Positions 1-12,595 are shown, numbered from the stretch's first letter. The stretch: DNA of 64,000 nt from Malaya genurostris (GCF_030247185.1 NC_080572.1:230021336-230085335); one strand, 5' to 3'. Numbers and translations: made by a program. Notes: generated from the sequence alone by a model not told the origin.

Positions 1-1640
1 AACGAACGTGAGGTGATCGACAGGTGGAAGCAGTATTATGACGAACATCTGAATGGCGAAGCACAAGATACAGAGAACGGAACAGGGACCAATCTGGGTG
101 CACGCTCAGCCGACGACAGATTCGCAGACCCCGATCTGTCGGAGATAAGTGAGGAGATCGGCTAGCTGAGGAACAACAAAGCCGCGGGCAATGACCAGTT
201 ACCAGACGAGCTGCTCAAACATGGAGGAGAGGCACTGGCAAGAGCACTGCACTGGATTATTTCTAAGATTTGGGAGGAGGAGATTCTACCACAGGAATGG
301 ATGGAGTGGTACAAAACCGTCTACAAAAAGGGCGATAAACTAGATTGTTGCAATTACCGCGCAATCACATTGCTCAACGCCGCTTACAAGGTACTCGCCC
401 AAATCCTATGCCGTCGTCTATCACCAATAGCTAAGGAATTCGTAGGGCCGTATCAAGCGGGATTTACTGGAGCCCGCGCCACTACGGATCCCATATTCGC
501 GATAAGACAAGTACTCCCGAAGTGTCGTGAATACAACGTACCCACGCATCACCTATTCATTGACTTCAAAGCGGCATACGACACAATCGATCGAGAACAG
601 CTATGGCAGATAATGCACGAATACGATTTCCCGGATAAACTGACGCGATTGGTCAAAGCAACGATGGATAGAGTGATGTGCTACGTCCGAGTATCTGGGA
701 CGCTCTCGAGTCCCTTCGAATCTCGGAGAGGGCTACGGCAAGGTGATGGACTCTCTTGTATGTCGAGCGAGGATCGACACGAGTGGCACGATATTCCGAA
801 AGTCCGTACAACTGTTTGGCTTCGCTGACGATATTGATATTGTGACACGTAACCTTGAGAAGATGGCGGAAACCTACATCGGACTGAAAGCTGAAGCTAG
901 GCGTATCGGACTGGCCATAAACGCATCAAAAACAAAATAGAAATAAGAAGAGGCCCTAGAGAAGAAACACTACGCCTCCCACCACGAATATTGATAGACG
1001 GTGACAATATCGAGGTGGTTAACGAGTTTGTGTATTTGGGCTCACTGGTGACCGCCGATAATGACACCAGCAGAGAAATACAGAGACGTATTTTGGCAGG
1101 GAATCGTGCGTACTTTGAACTCAGGAAAACCCTTCGATCGAGAAAAGTACGCCAACGCACGAAATTGATCATCTACAAAACGCTCATTAGACCGGTTGTT
1201 CTCTATGGCCACGAGACCTGGACTTTGTTGGCAGAGGACCATCGCGCCCTCAGTGTTTTTGAAAGAAAGGTGCTGAGAACCATCTATGGCGGAGTGCAGA
1301 TGGACGACGGAACGTGGTGACGGCGTATGAATCACGAATTGCAACAGCTGCTAGGAGAACCACCCATCGTACGGACAGCTAAAATCGGACGTCTACGATG
1401 GGCTGGGCATGTCATAAGAATGTCGGACGACAGCCCAGTGAAAATGGTTCTTGAATCTAATCCGACTGGTACAAGAAGAAGAGGAGCGCAGCGAGCAAGG
1501 TGGATCGATCAAGTGGAGGGTGATCTCAGAAGCGTCCGTGCCTTGAGTGGCTGGCGACGAGCAGCCATGGACCGAGTTATGTGGGGACGTATTCTTGATA
1601 CAGTAAAGGACAGCCCAGGCCTATAGCTGTTAGGTAAGGT
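1..1640 (+). mobile_element. Non-LTR (LINE) retrotransposon, decayed copy 1, 5' end outside window
   Basis: The frame from base 1 translates as a LINE polyprotein entering the reverse transcriptase. The fingers motif NYRAITLLNAAYKVLA lies near 352-399, the motif-A-like stretch FIDFKAAYDT near 556-585, GLRQGD near 730-747, and the catalytic FADD motif near 824-835. The C-terminal thumb continues to 1626 and contains YLGSLVTADND and RWAGHVIRM. The copy is dead. There is an in-frame TAG at 163-165, a loss of about 30 bases after GLRQGD (by comparison with the copy at 6320), a frame change near 930-960, and an Arg-to-stop TGA at 1318. The 3' end runs into short GTAAG-type repeats near 1632-1645, also seen in the second copy. 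Such tails suggest an RTE-like clade, but I cannot settle the clade without alignment. Confidence 0.85.
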
Positions 1641-1648
1641 AAGTACAA

Positions 1649-2794
1649 AAGCAGATTCAGTACGATCTATCATTATTGGTTCCTATTACGTACAAAATAT
1701 CTGTGGTCCAATTAAATACAATGGGAGTGACAGTAGTAGCCTGTTGACCTCATTTTACCCCAATTTATTCAATCAATTGGTTTAATTTTCTTTCACTTTC
1801 TTTTATTATGGAGAAAGACCTAAAACTAACATTCTTTCTTTCTATTATTATGGAGAAAGACCTAAAACTAACATTACAAATGGATTCAATGACCGCACGT
1901 ACCGTGGTATACCGTTTTACCCCAGTTAATTGAAAAAAGTCGTATTTCTGATTAAACTTTTTTTCACGTACCAAAAGGAGGCTGCCCAGTGAAATTTGTA
2001 GACCCGCATAAGTCCGATCATCGGTCCGATTATCGGACCGATTGAGCACGATATAGGGCCGATCGTAGCGCTTCAATCGGCCCGTCATCGGACAATTCTG
2101 CACCATTTGCATCAACCGCGTCGACATAAAAAAAAGCTTTATGTTTACATTATGCATCGCTAGAGAAACAGAGCGAAGGAATATCAAACAAGGCATTTTC
2201 GAGCCGACATCTTCCCGATAGGGTGTGAAAGAGTGTTAAACATTCTTTTGTTTTGATCATAGAGGTTTTAACCTTTAGGTCATTGGCCTCTTAGGGCCAG
2301 AAAAACTCTGACCCTATGTTCGAGGTTGGAAATACAACCCCGATATATCTCATCACCTGAGTAATCAGACATCCGCTCTCTGCTTTGGTATATCTTCACT
2401 CTTTTGTTCTACCGATACACTATGCAAGCTCGAAACGCAATCAAAAGCTTTCTTGCACGATGCGTCCGATGTTCGGATTTACTGGGTGGTTGCAGTTAAT
2501 TATTATCGTTTGATATTACAGAGAAAACACTAAAAAGTAGCAATTGGGGTAAAACGGTAAACAATGCTCATGCGGTCATTGAATCTATTTGTAATCTTAT
2601 TTTTAGGTCTTTCTTCCTAACATCAATCAACCGTAGTTAGTATCCTATCGGAATACGAAAGAAAGTTCATCCAGAGATACAACTTATAAAATGAAATGGG
2701 GTAAAGGGGGTTAGTACTGTCATTCTCATTATGTGAATTTTTTTTCTACGTAATATGGACCAATATTGATAGGTCATATTGGATCTGCTTCGGA
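1649..2794. mobile_element. Fold-back element with long degenerate inverted repeats
   Basis: The left part (1649 to about 1945) and the right part (about 2535 to 2794) are inverted, degenerate copies of each other. Matching landmarks are AAGCAGATTCAGTACGA at the left tip and its inverted counterpart near 2780, a GACAGTA...TTTACCCC block on each side, and a GATTCAATGACCGCA block near 1884 and 2575. No transposase is visible inside, so this looks like a non-autonomous element. The left arm carries a 42-bp tandem duplication (units from 1804 and 1846, containing GGAGAAAGACC). No superfamily could be assigned. Confidence 0.6.
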
Positions 2795-4247
2795 ATTGTA
2801 AATCTGAATTCAACATAAAATTATGTTTGTAAAAAAATTGCGGTGAAACGATGTAGCACGATTCAGGCGAGCATGGAAACTATCCTTTAAATTTTTTTTG
2901 TGAGATTGTTTGTGAAACATAAAACTGTCTTGATCAACTATAATTGGTCCAAACACCGATCAGTAGAACTTTTATTTCTGTAAATGCATGGAAGAAGATG
3001 ACTTGAGGTAAAACAGAATAGAGGTATTTGCGGTCGATCTTTCTAAAAACATATAAATCCTACCAATTGGAATAGTTTTCTGCACATTTGGCGCATCAGA
3101 AGTCGGATCCGGTTAGATTTGATGAATTTTTTATGGGATCAGAAGACCTTTTATTTGATTTTAAGTTTGTAAAAATTGGTCCAACCATCTCCGAGAAAAG
3201 TGAGTGCACAAAAAGTTATATACTCACAGACATTTTGCGACAAGCTGAGTCGAATTAGACCCTGTCAGCTTGGAACGAAATCAATCTTCAGTCCAACTTC
3301 AGTGCTTAACCCAAAAACATATTTTTTTCTACAAGCTATCGGGAATATGATCAGGAATTTGTAATTCAATATTCTACAGTATGAGATAATCATAAATAAC
3401 TCAAAAACAACCTTTTGCGCAATTCAGCTGGATACTGAATACTGGATCTGTATTCGGGAACTAAATTTTGGATAGATGAATTATTAAACTAAATTGCGAA
3501 TCTATTCTGGTACATCTGACTTCTAAACTTAATGTCAGGTTTAGAATTTAGCGTCAAAATGTAGTTTCAAAATTCTGTTTTAGAATTGATATGTATTGTA
3601 TTATTATATTCTGTAGTATTGATATTCCCAAAGAACTATATGAAGTTTAACTACAAGGTAAATCTACAAAAACAACTACAACAATGTTGCATTTTAACTG
3701 ATATTTGAGCGGCCCTTTGGTCGTGAATACGAGTTACTTTACTATGGGTTAAGCTCAATCGTAAATATCTCTTGTTGTGTTGGCAGTAACAATTTTTTTA
3801 CCATACCATCAAAAATATGTTCAATAATTCATGATAAAATTTTCAGTAGTATGATATATCTAAAAAAAATTACTCAAAGTTGAAGTTTTCTAAAATGTAT
3901 GGTATGACCAAGCATTAAGGTGTAATTCAGTGGTAAAATAAGGTGCGCCGAATTCCAAACACATGAAATGGACGAATCATCGCACAAAGCGTATCGTGCA
4001 AAACCGACATATAGAAATACAGAATATATTCAGTGATTGAGTGCTGTGGGCTTACGACACGTTTTGCTCGTTAGTAAAACAGACACTAATTATGTTTATA
4101 AATCATGAGTATTTTTAATTGACTAATATGAGGGACATATTTCATCTGAGTGGTGTGATACTTGTTGTGGTCAACTGATCACCTATACATATATGCAATT
4201 CATTAAAAACTCTTAAATATAATATAATTTGGCTATTGATAACGATA
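2795..4247. other. Unassigned AT-rich intergenic DNA
   Basis: No coding potential, RNA gene or repeat structure was recognised. The short open frames here have no recognisable domain and sit in AT-rich sequence. Confidence 0.5.
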
Positions 4248-4790
4248 TAGGGTAAGGGCTCCCTATTTCATCTCATTTGTAAGGACGTCGACTTCAAACC
4301 CCAATTTAGCCACTAAAATCACTGTAACTATTTCATATTACTGCTTCATTCGCCTTGCTCCACGTTAAAAATTGATTCACATTCCTTGAAAATTCAACTA
4401 ATATTTATAAAACAGCTAAAAACACTAATGATGTTTTCACTAGTCTGCTCCTAATTTCATCTCAATGGATTTTTATCCATCCTATCGTTGATCTTTTATT
4501 CATCCTATAAATTAGCAATGGCGCCAGCAATCAAAACAAAATATTCCACTATTACACTCTCACCCGCATTCGCATGGCTGCCAGATGGCTGACTAAATGC
4601 TGTCAGCTGGAAAAATATGGCTTGCAGACATTCTGGTGACCGACTTCCTTACCGCTGCCACATATACAACTCAAACGATACAACCGTACCCACCAGGATT
4701 TTTCCACATTATTATTATTGGTAAAAAATTTACTCGTTGAATTATCTAATTAATGGGGCAATGACTTACGGAGATCTAAAGAATTATCTT

Positions 4791-4884
4791 TTAACATCAT
4801 TTTATTAGTGAAAACAGATAGAACAGATATAGACTTTCTATGCAAAGTAATACATATTTTCTATGAAAATATTTGGCATCTCTG
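4791..4884 (-). repeat. Inverted partial copy of the left end of the hAT-like element at 4939
   Basis: Read on the minus strand, this starts with the same CAGAGATGCC tip as the element at 4939 and follows its first ~107 bases, with roughly 15-20% divergence and small gaps, to the ATCATTTTATT block. The two inverted copies are separated by about 54 bp that include a short CA run. Confidence 0.6.
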
Positions 4885-4938
4885 TGCACAGCCGATGAAA
4901 CACACACACACACTTCACAGCGTTATGTTGGCGTATAG

Positions 4939-5505
4939 CAGAGATGCCAGATATTTTCATAGAAAATCTGTATTGCTTTATATAAAAAATCTGTATCTAT
5001 CTGTATTCACTAAAGGAAGGAAATTTCGGAAATAAAATGATGTTTAAAGATGTTGTTCCATTAGATTATTGTTATAGAATGGCAGATGCAAGGAGCATTC
5101 CTTTATATCGTAAGTCCTTGCCGCACTGACAAGAACATTCAACGACGAAATTTAATTGTTTTTGGTATCAACCACAATTGAATTGTAAATCCATATACTT
5201 TTTTCGTTTGAAAATGATGACTTGGAATTCAAACGCCCAATACGCAACGTCAAGTCAGGTCATACAACTTTTCAGTCTGACAATAAAGTTTCATGACGCT
5301 GCACGAAAAAATTTTCATTTTAATATGGGCAATCAAACACGCTCAGACGGAAAAGTTTCATTATTTCTTTCTTACTTTTTGTGGTATCTGTATAAATCTG
5401 TATTTAATTTGAGAAATCTGTATAAAATCTGTACTCTGTATTAAATCTGTATACGCATGTAAAAATCTGTATAATACAGATAAATCTGTATAAATGGCAT
5501 CTCTG
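4939..5505. mobile_element. Non-autonomous hAT-like element with AATCTGTAT subrepeats
   Basis: The ends are inverted copies (CAGAGATGCCA at the left, its complement at the right). The element is flanked by the 8-bp direct repeat GCGTATAG at 4931-4938 and 5506-5513. An 8-bp TSD with CAGAG-type ends is the hallmark of the hAT superfamily. The right half is filled with irregular copies of AATCTGTAT. No transposase is present. A related element lies at 28471-28717. Confidence 0.8.
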
Positions 5506-6319
5506 GCGTATAGCGAAATGAAACCAGTGGTACTAGATTTGCCACAATGGTTATTTCATTAGTATTTAACACGTTCTTTCTGGTAATATTCGAAGCAGAA
5601 ACAGTTTTATTGAAATATTAATATCAATAATATAATTAAACTAATGTCACGGATACCAAAAACATACTTTTTGATGATAATTTGAAGAAGATAAACAATT
5701 TTTGTTTTGTAACATTATGAGATAACTTGGCAACTTTGCGAAACCAAATGAGATGAAAACAAAGCGCAATCAAGTGAACGAAGTGAAAAACTTTCATCTC
5801 ATAGTTTTGAAGACTTTTATTGCTTGTCGGGTAAATTTTGAAGTTTTTAATCGTTAACTAAACAAGTGGCAAGTGAACATAATTAATTATGAAGTCATCC
5901 AGCATTCAATGGTAGTGTAATTGTGCGAAATAGTGATCATGTTTTTAAACGAATCGATTAGTAGATATTCAGAAACATGACGAACTGCAAATCTTGAGAC
6001 GAAAGTGTGTCCTAAATTGAAAAGTGAGTTTATTTTATATGAAAAAAAACGATCGCCGAAGAATTTAAAACCATTTCTTTCAATAGGAAAGTGTGACAAT
6101 AGCTTTTCAAATCATTTTAAAACATTTCACAGTTTGCTTCCGGTAGGTTGTAAAATATTATTCATGTTCAAAGTTATGAGGTGAAGGGATGAGATGGAAA
6201 TAGGAGCTCAGATGAAATAGGGAGCCGTTGCCCTATTAAAACTTTATTAGTAGACAAATCCGATCAGTTATTATGAATGCTTCATAAAATGCTTTTTTTA
6301 ATACTCTTCTGAATTTCGA

Positions 6320-7165
6320 GGTGATGGTCTTTCGTGTCTGCTATTCAACATTGCTTTGGAGGGTGTGATAAGAAGAGCGAGGATAGACACGAGTGGCACG
6401 ATTTTCAGAAAGTCCGTCCAGCTACTTGGTTTCGCTGATGACATTGATATTATAGCACGCAACTTTGAGAAGATGGAAGATACGTACATCGGACTAAAAG
6501 CTGAGGCCAAGCGGATCGGACTAGACATCAATGTGTCAAAGACAAAGTACATGAAAGGCAGGGGCTCGAGAGAAGATAACGTCAGCCACTCATTATGAGT
6601 TCTGATTGGTGATGAAATCGAAATGGTCGACGAGTTCGTGTACTTGGGCTCACTGGTGACTGCCGACAATGACACCAGCAGAAAAATTCAGAGACGCATA
6701 CTGTCAGGAAATCGTGCTTACTTTGGACTGCGCAGGACGCTTCGATCGAGCAAAATTCGCCGTCGTACGAAGTTAACTATCTACAAACGCTGATTAGACC
6801 GGTTATCCTCTACGGGCACGAGCCCTGGATGGAAGACGGTACGTGGAGAAGGCGAATGAACCATGAACTGCACCAGTTGCTGGGAGGACCAACCCTCGTC
6901 CAAACGGCCAAGGTCGGGCATGTTGTTAGAATGTCGGAGAACAACCCGGTTAAAATGATTCTCGATAATGATCCGATAAGAAATGGTATAAGAAGAAAAG
7001 GCGCGCAGCGGGCAAGGTGGATCGATCAAATTGAGGACGACCTGCGGACCCTTCGCAACTACCGAGGCTGGCGGCGAACAGCCATGAACCGAGTTGAATG
7101 GAGACGCCTCCTGTATACAGCAGAGACCCGCGTGGCCTACGACTGAAAGAATAAGAGTAAGTAAG
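6320..7165 (+). mobile_element. Non-LTR retrotransposon, 5'-truncated copy 2 of the family at position 1
   Basis: This copy starts abruptly inside the reverse transcriptase at GDGLSCLLFNIALEG and continues through the catalytic FADD (near 6430) into the C-terminal region ending at a stop near 7144. Against copy 1 it keeps the block deleted there. It has lost about 90-100 bases after YGHE (near 6825), lost the RLRW segment before GHVVRM (near 6916), and carries a TGA at 6596-6598 plus frame breaks. The 3' end runs into GTAAGTAAG. 5' truncation is normal for target-primed reverse transcription. It is non-functional. Confidence 0.85.
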
Positions 7166-8235
7166 AATTTCGAGCTACCAAACTAAAAAAAAACAAACCG
7201 AGCAGATTCTAAGAAATTTTGTTTCATTGTATCCTCTTATTTATAATATAAATAAATAATAAGTAATAAATACTAATTTTTCTCTATATGTTCCAGATAC
7301 AACAATTTATTAAATATGTTTTGACATTTCCCAAAAGGTGCCCCTGAAAATACAAAAATTGGATTGGATTGCATTATAATTTCAAAATATGAATAGGTAT
7401 AGAATGCGCTCAAACTAATGAAAAATTTTCAGCAGCGTGGGCTATTCGTGTTCACGTTATCCAGTTATGACTCTGACATTACTCACTCGTTTTTTATCTC
7501 AAGCTCAATATAATGAAGTAGTTTGTTATTATAACGATCAGGTAGTCGATATTTTCATGATAGAGTAAAAATATAATATATTATATCCAGAATATGAAAT
7601 TTATTTCACTTGTGGGGGTCCGCTGAGATCTATAATGATTACAAAAAGGTCTGTGATACGCAAAAGGTTAGGGGCATTTTACTAAACTAAAACAATTTTA
7701 CAAACGAAAAACCCCCAAAATTTCTGCAGAAAACGGAAAAATCCTTCTAAATTTGGCTCCAAATAATTTTAATTTACTGCTTATATCAGTTACTAGCCAA
7801 ACGAACAGATTTCAGCTATGAAGGTTCTTAGTTCCCGGTTTCGGAAGAACCGGAAGCAGTGATCCAAAAATCAAAAACAAAACTCTCTCTCTATTTTCTT
7901 AGAGACAGCTGAGTCCATTTTCTCAAACTTATACCGTTTTCGTATATTGATCAGAGCAGCCCGAGAGCTGACCCAGAGTCGCCAAAACAACTTTTGATGA
8001 GTTCGTTTTAGCTGGGATCGCTCTAGATCGGACTCAAATCGCGTAGTTTCGCTCTGCAAATTTTCTCAGGTCGCACTACACATCCATGCGAGTTTGTTTA
8101 TTTTTTCTTTTTTATATGAGTTGTTGTTTAGGGAGCGTACCACGTGTTCGTTTTATTCGGAGTCAGAGTCGCCCGCGTGTAGATTCTAAAACGAAAACAG
8201 TATTAGACTCAAATAAAAGGTTTCATGGTCTCATA
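7166..8235. other. Unassigned intergenic DNA
   Basis: No gene was recognised. Around 7780-7860 there is a TTCCGG-rich phrase resembling the dispersed repeat at 39110-39850 and 42790-43090, so part may be old repeat sequence. Confidence 0.4.
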
Positions 8236-8516
8236 CTGGCCCGTACCCAGGATTTCGTTTCGGGAGGGGCCCAAGGTAAAAAAATAATGTTACTGAAGAC
8301 TGCTTATGTACCTAATTTTTGGTGTGCCTCTTACGGGTGTTTTTAACAGACACTTTAAACTTTTCCACTGGATCTATTATTGTATTACATTCGTTTACGT
8401 TTACTGGCTTGTTATTTCTGCAACACATGCCTCAGGCCTTCTAAATAATTATATACCTGTTTTTGATTTCGGGAGGGGCCCGGGCCCCTCGGGCCCCCCC
8501 TCTGGGTACGTGACTG
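8236..8516. mobile_element. Short hAT-like MITE, CCCGTACCCAG family, copy A
   Basis: This 281-bp element has ends CTGGCCCGTACCCAG and (inverted) CAGTCACGTACCCAG. It is flanked by the perfect 8-bp direct repeat GTCTCATA at 8228-8235 and 8517-8524. Its reverse complement aligns along its whole length with the copy at 54659-54923. The 8-bp TSD and C(A/T)G tips support the hAT superfamily. No transposase is present. Confidence 0.85.
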
Positions 8517-8524
8517 GTCTCATA

Positions 8525-9384
8525 GACTACTATTGACTTTTGTACGTACCTACTTCTAGTTCCGGGACAATAGGGTGAAGCGTGCTTAAAATTTCAAGCC
8601 GTCGCTGAGAGCGATAATGCAAATTACCAAAGGATTTTTCCAAACTTGACTTAAAACTGCTTACAAATTCGAAAGGTTATGCTAGTTTATGTCCAAATAA
8701 ACTTTCTTGTGCTCAGTTAATATTCAAAGAATAGTTTTATAAAGAATCCCTTAAGAAAATTTATAAAAATGTATTTCTTATTAGATCGTTAATTAGGTTT
8801 TTAATTAGGTCGTTACAATTACTTCAGTGATTTTTATCCGGTACGAATAGCAATTTTACGTAACATACTACAAGATAAGGTCAAGTAATGATTTAATATT
8901 GGTTACCGTATTCGTTGTGATTCAACATAGAAATACGAATACAGTGTCGGTCGAACGCTTCCGTACATTTTCTCGGATAATAATATTAAATCAATAAGTA
9001 GAATCAGTAAAAAATGCTTCAGTTTAAAAACATTGGGTATAGTTAAGTCTGCGCTTATATGCAATTTTGTTTCGTTTTGGGAAGTATACGCTCTCTACCA
9101 GAGAGAATAATTCCACACTTTGTCACGGCAGTGTATGCGTGGAAAAACATATGCAAATAGCTACCATTATAACCAGTGATTTAAATATTCATTAAATTAC
9201 AAAACATGCAATTTTATTCATTGCGTTTGATTAACTGTTTTAGCTTTGGTATATAAAAAACTAATATTAATCAAAAAAAAATTCTACCTGAATACATTTC
9301 GCCTTTTTAGATCTTAATTTCATATGACGGGAATAAAAATATGAACATTATTTTGTATGTCGATGTTCTAAAACCCAAAACATT
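8525..9384. other. Unassigned AT-rich DNA
   Basis: No gene or repeat was recognised. Confidence 0.4.
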
Positions 9385-9667
9385 GGGCCGTATGAATAAA
9401 ATGTAGTAAAGTTTGTTGTTTGTAGTATCTTCTCAAAAACGAAGTCCACAGAGTAAAACACGTTTGGTTTGGTTTTAATTTTTCTACTTCACTTTATCAG
9501 CAAACACACGAGTAGCAACCTCTGGAGCTACCTACCGAAAAATTGTAGTAAATACTACATGTTCGAACGTTGTTGTGTAGTAAAGTCTCTGCTTTTGACA
9601 GGAAGGTGATCCACATGTAGCATTTACTACCGAAATTCAAGCATGCTACGTTTTATTCATGCGGCCC
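9385..9667. mobile_element. MITE with GGGCCGTATGAAT ends, copy 1
   Basis: The ends are imperfect inverted repeats: GGGCCGTATGAATAAAA at the left and the complement of GGGCCGCATGAATAAAA at the right. The interior closely matches the element at 45819-46255, including the phrases TCAGCAAACACACGAG and GATCCACATGTAGC. The flanks share CATTG if the ends are taken as GGCC. No coding sequence is present and the superfamily is undetermined. Confidence 0.75.
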
Positions 9668-12593
9668 ATTGCCTGTGATAGATCAACGTCACTAGTAGAT
9701 AAAGGTAGAAGGTAGGATGAAAGATTTTTCATAATAAGACCTTCAAAAAAATCGTACTAATTGATATTTAGTATAAGCGAGAAACAAATTTAAAAAAATC
9801 CTACAGAAGACTAAGTCCGTTTTTCATAAAAAGTGAATGGCAGCCAGTCAACACATTACGATATATAATACATTGTGACCTGAAATCGAAGTAGGGAAAA
9901 ATGCATCAGTAGAGTATAACGTTTGTCATTGATGCAATACGGCCGGGACAGCCTGTTGTTTCATATTGACGTTATCCCATTTCATGTAGAAAAAAAAGTA
10001 TCCATTCTCCTTCCAGTGCATTGAAGCCTTTCTAATACACGTATAACGTGATTATGGTGATTGATGACTTGTGATCTAAAGCCAATAAAATCAAATTTGA
10101 CAAATTTTCAAAAATTAGTATTTTTAATAATTTGGCGGTTCATGTGTTGCTGTGCTTACCAACTCATTACTTGGACGTTAGAACAGAGAACCGTCCAGAA
10201 TTGTTTGAGATTTTGTTATCAGTTTTTGAGACTTATGAGTAACAATAAAGGATCCTCAGAGACTTGATTCTATTGTTGATGTTTCGGATGATTACTTAAC
10301 ACTTCCTAATGAGAAAAGCATAACAAGAAAGTGAAAGTGGTTGTTGGTTGTTGATGCGCCAAAAATTGATGATACATTCTTTAGACAAAAAATTAAATAT
10401 TATTCTCGTCACCATCTGGTGCACTTTTTGCTAGTTGCCAGCTTCTGTTTGGGGAAAAATTTGGGCCACCACCTCGGTCGCTGTCGAAGTCGCTATAAAT
10501 CAACCCACTTTCGATACAACAAAGAAGATCCGCCCGGTTGGATATGTTGGCCGTTCCGCTTGCATACGCATATGCACACAGCACGAGCGAACCGAGGGAG
10601 GATGTTGTGACAATCTTAAGCGCTGACATCCGTGAAAAAGAAAATTGTGCTCCGTCTGTGGCCGCGGACACCTAAAGCTGAATCATGTGTCCGCTCCAGA
10701 TCCCGAGAGACGGTTTAATTTTGCCAAGTCTGTCCGTTTTTTTTTTCGACTGCAGAAAATCAAGGGCAATTTTTTTTTTCGGGCGTCTCCGGCATGGAAG
10801 GTGCCAGCGGTGACGGCCACCGACTGGTTTATTAGTCTTCCAATTATGGATCACAATTGTGAACTGAAACAGACAGATTTTGAGGCAGGATACGAGCATT
10901 TCGTTGAAACATTCACTCAGGTTTAAGCGATTTTTCGCGTAGGAGAATTAAGGATTTATGATTATTCTTAACAGATGTTATTATTATCCCAACAAGCGAA
11001 AAGAGCTAGCCAGCCATGGGTGGGGATTTTGAATGGAATGTTTATTATTATCAGATTGCTATTCTTATAGATTCTTTATTATCTTCGAACCGTTCCGTTA
11101 AAAAGATTATTTGAATTGTGTGTGACATTAGAGCAATATTAGACTTCGACGAAATTTCCCTAATAATGTTGCTTTGGTTCATCTGAAAATTGCATGCTGT
11201 TGCGCGAGAAAAACCACTGACCAATCAAAATTTACCCGAAACACCGACTAGTCAGTGGTCTTTTCCAAGAAGTGGGGTTTTGGCTATGACGGCTCTACAG
11301 AGAAAAAATAAACCACTTGGCAAAAAACACGGAACACCGTCATCGTTCGTAGTAGTTCGGCTGTACACGAGCCAAGAGGTAGGTGAAAATACACTGTATA
11401 TATTCATTCATGCTTATAAATAAAATTCAGGCATATTCACATTCGATGATATTTACCTCCATCAGAGTACTTTTTTTCTACTACACCGTGGGGTTTGAAT
11501 GTAGTTTTTCGAACATCAGATATTTTATTCAGAATGTCATCACATGCTCGTAAACAGTAAGCACCTGACTTGCGTTGACAAACAGCAGGAAAGAAAAAAA
11601 AATGATCACAGTACGCTTTGACCAATTTAAAAACATAAATACCGTCAATTTGAGAGGGTAGCATTTGCGATCCAGCTTTCATACTGCACAATTTTTGGCA
11701 ACCGTCAGGGAAACACACCTGTTCCGAAGAAGTTCGAATCGTGTACTGCAAAAACCTGACCGGTCGGATTGAAAACAGATCATGTGCGAATCAACTCTCA
11801 CATTGCATCTGACCAGGCGGTGATCGTTGTGCGTTTGAATGCGAGTATCGTTTTCGCGATGATGGTCGGGTTAATGTTTGTGATTTATAACCTGCTCGTA
11901 AAAATGCTCAATTACGTGGCAATAGAGTGGTAAAACGGTCGTGTGAAAAGCTGGCGGAGATTTTGGCCTCGAAGGTAAGGTTAGATTTTAAGCACGCCAC
12001 CAGATTTTTGTCGATGATGATGAGAGGGGCGGCATGGGAGTTTTATTGACTGTATGAAATTGCAAACACCCAAACGGTTGAGATTGGCTGGTGCTTAGGC
12101 AGTTTAATTTTGTGTGGAAAATTTTCTGGCAAGATGCGAATCACTTGTCCGATTCGTCGTGGGGACTAAAGCAAGTGTATCAAATTCATTATCTCATGCT
12201 GGTGGAATCTCTGAAATGGAAGAAAACTAAAGAAACTCTAGCTATTCAAACAACGACTATTTCCATTCCACTGTTTGTAGTCATCCCAAACCTTCGTGAC
12301 ATATTACAGCATATGATAGGTAGCTTAAAGGTAAAGTGAGAATCTGAAAACTAACATATCTGTTGATTTTGTCATAACCATACAGGTAAACGAAATTGAT
12401 GTATTCGAATGCTGTCACTTGGCTGAAAACGAGTTAATTATAAAATAAGTGTTCCATGTGATCGATAGTTATTCCTACAGTATAAATGTTTTAATTTCAT
12501 CTGCGATTTATGTATTTTCGGACAGTTCATGTCAATGCAATTAACTACGCTTCACACTTAAAAATAATTGCTGAAGTAAAGCGATAGTATTTA
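9668..12593. other. Unassigned DNA with a GC-richer island at about 10420-10920
   Basis: There is no recognisable gene. The island at 10420-10920 is clearly richer in G+C than its surroundings and contains CTATAAATC near 10491, which could be a TATA-like site. Overlapping ORFs on both strands across it are typical of GC-rich non-coding DNA. ORFs at 11437-11751 (-) and 12091-12339 (+) show no domain I recognise. A regulatory role is inference only. Confidence 0.35.
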
Positions 12594-12595
12594 TA

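Larger units (their letters stand above)
4248..6235. mobile_element. Roughly 2-kb inverted-repeat element, non-autonomous
   Basis: The left end near 4248 and the right end near 6235 are inverted matches over about 27 bp with few differences (core GGCTCCCTATTTCATCT on the inward side). No transposase frame is recognisable between them. The interior hosts a younger hAT-like insertion at 4939-5505. The target-site duplication (TSD) is unclear, so the boundaries are good to a few bases and the superfamily is unknown. Confidence 0.5.
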
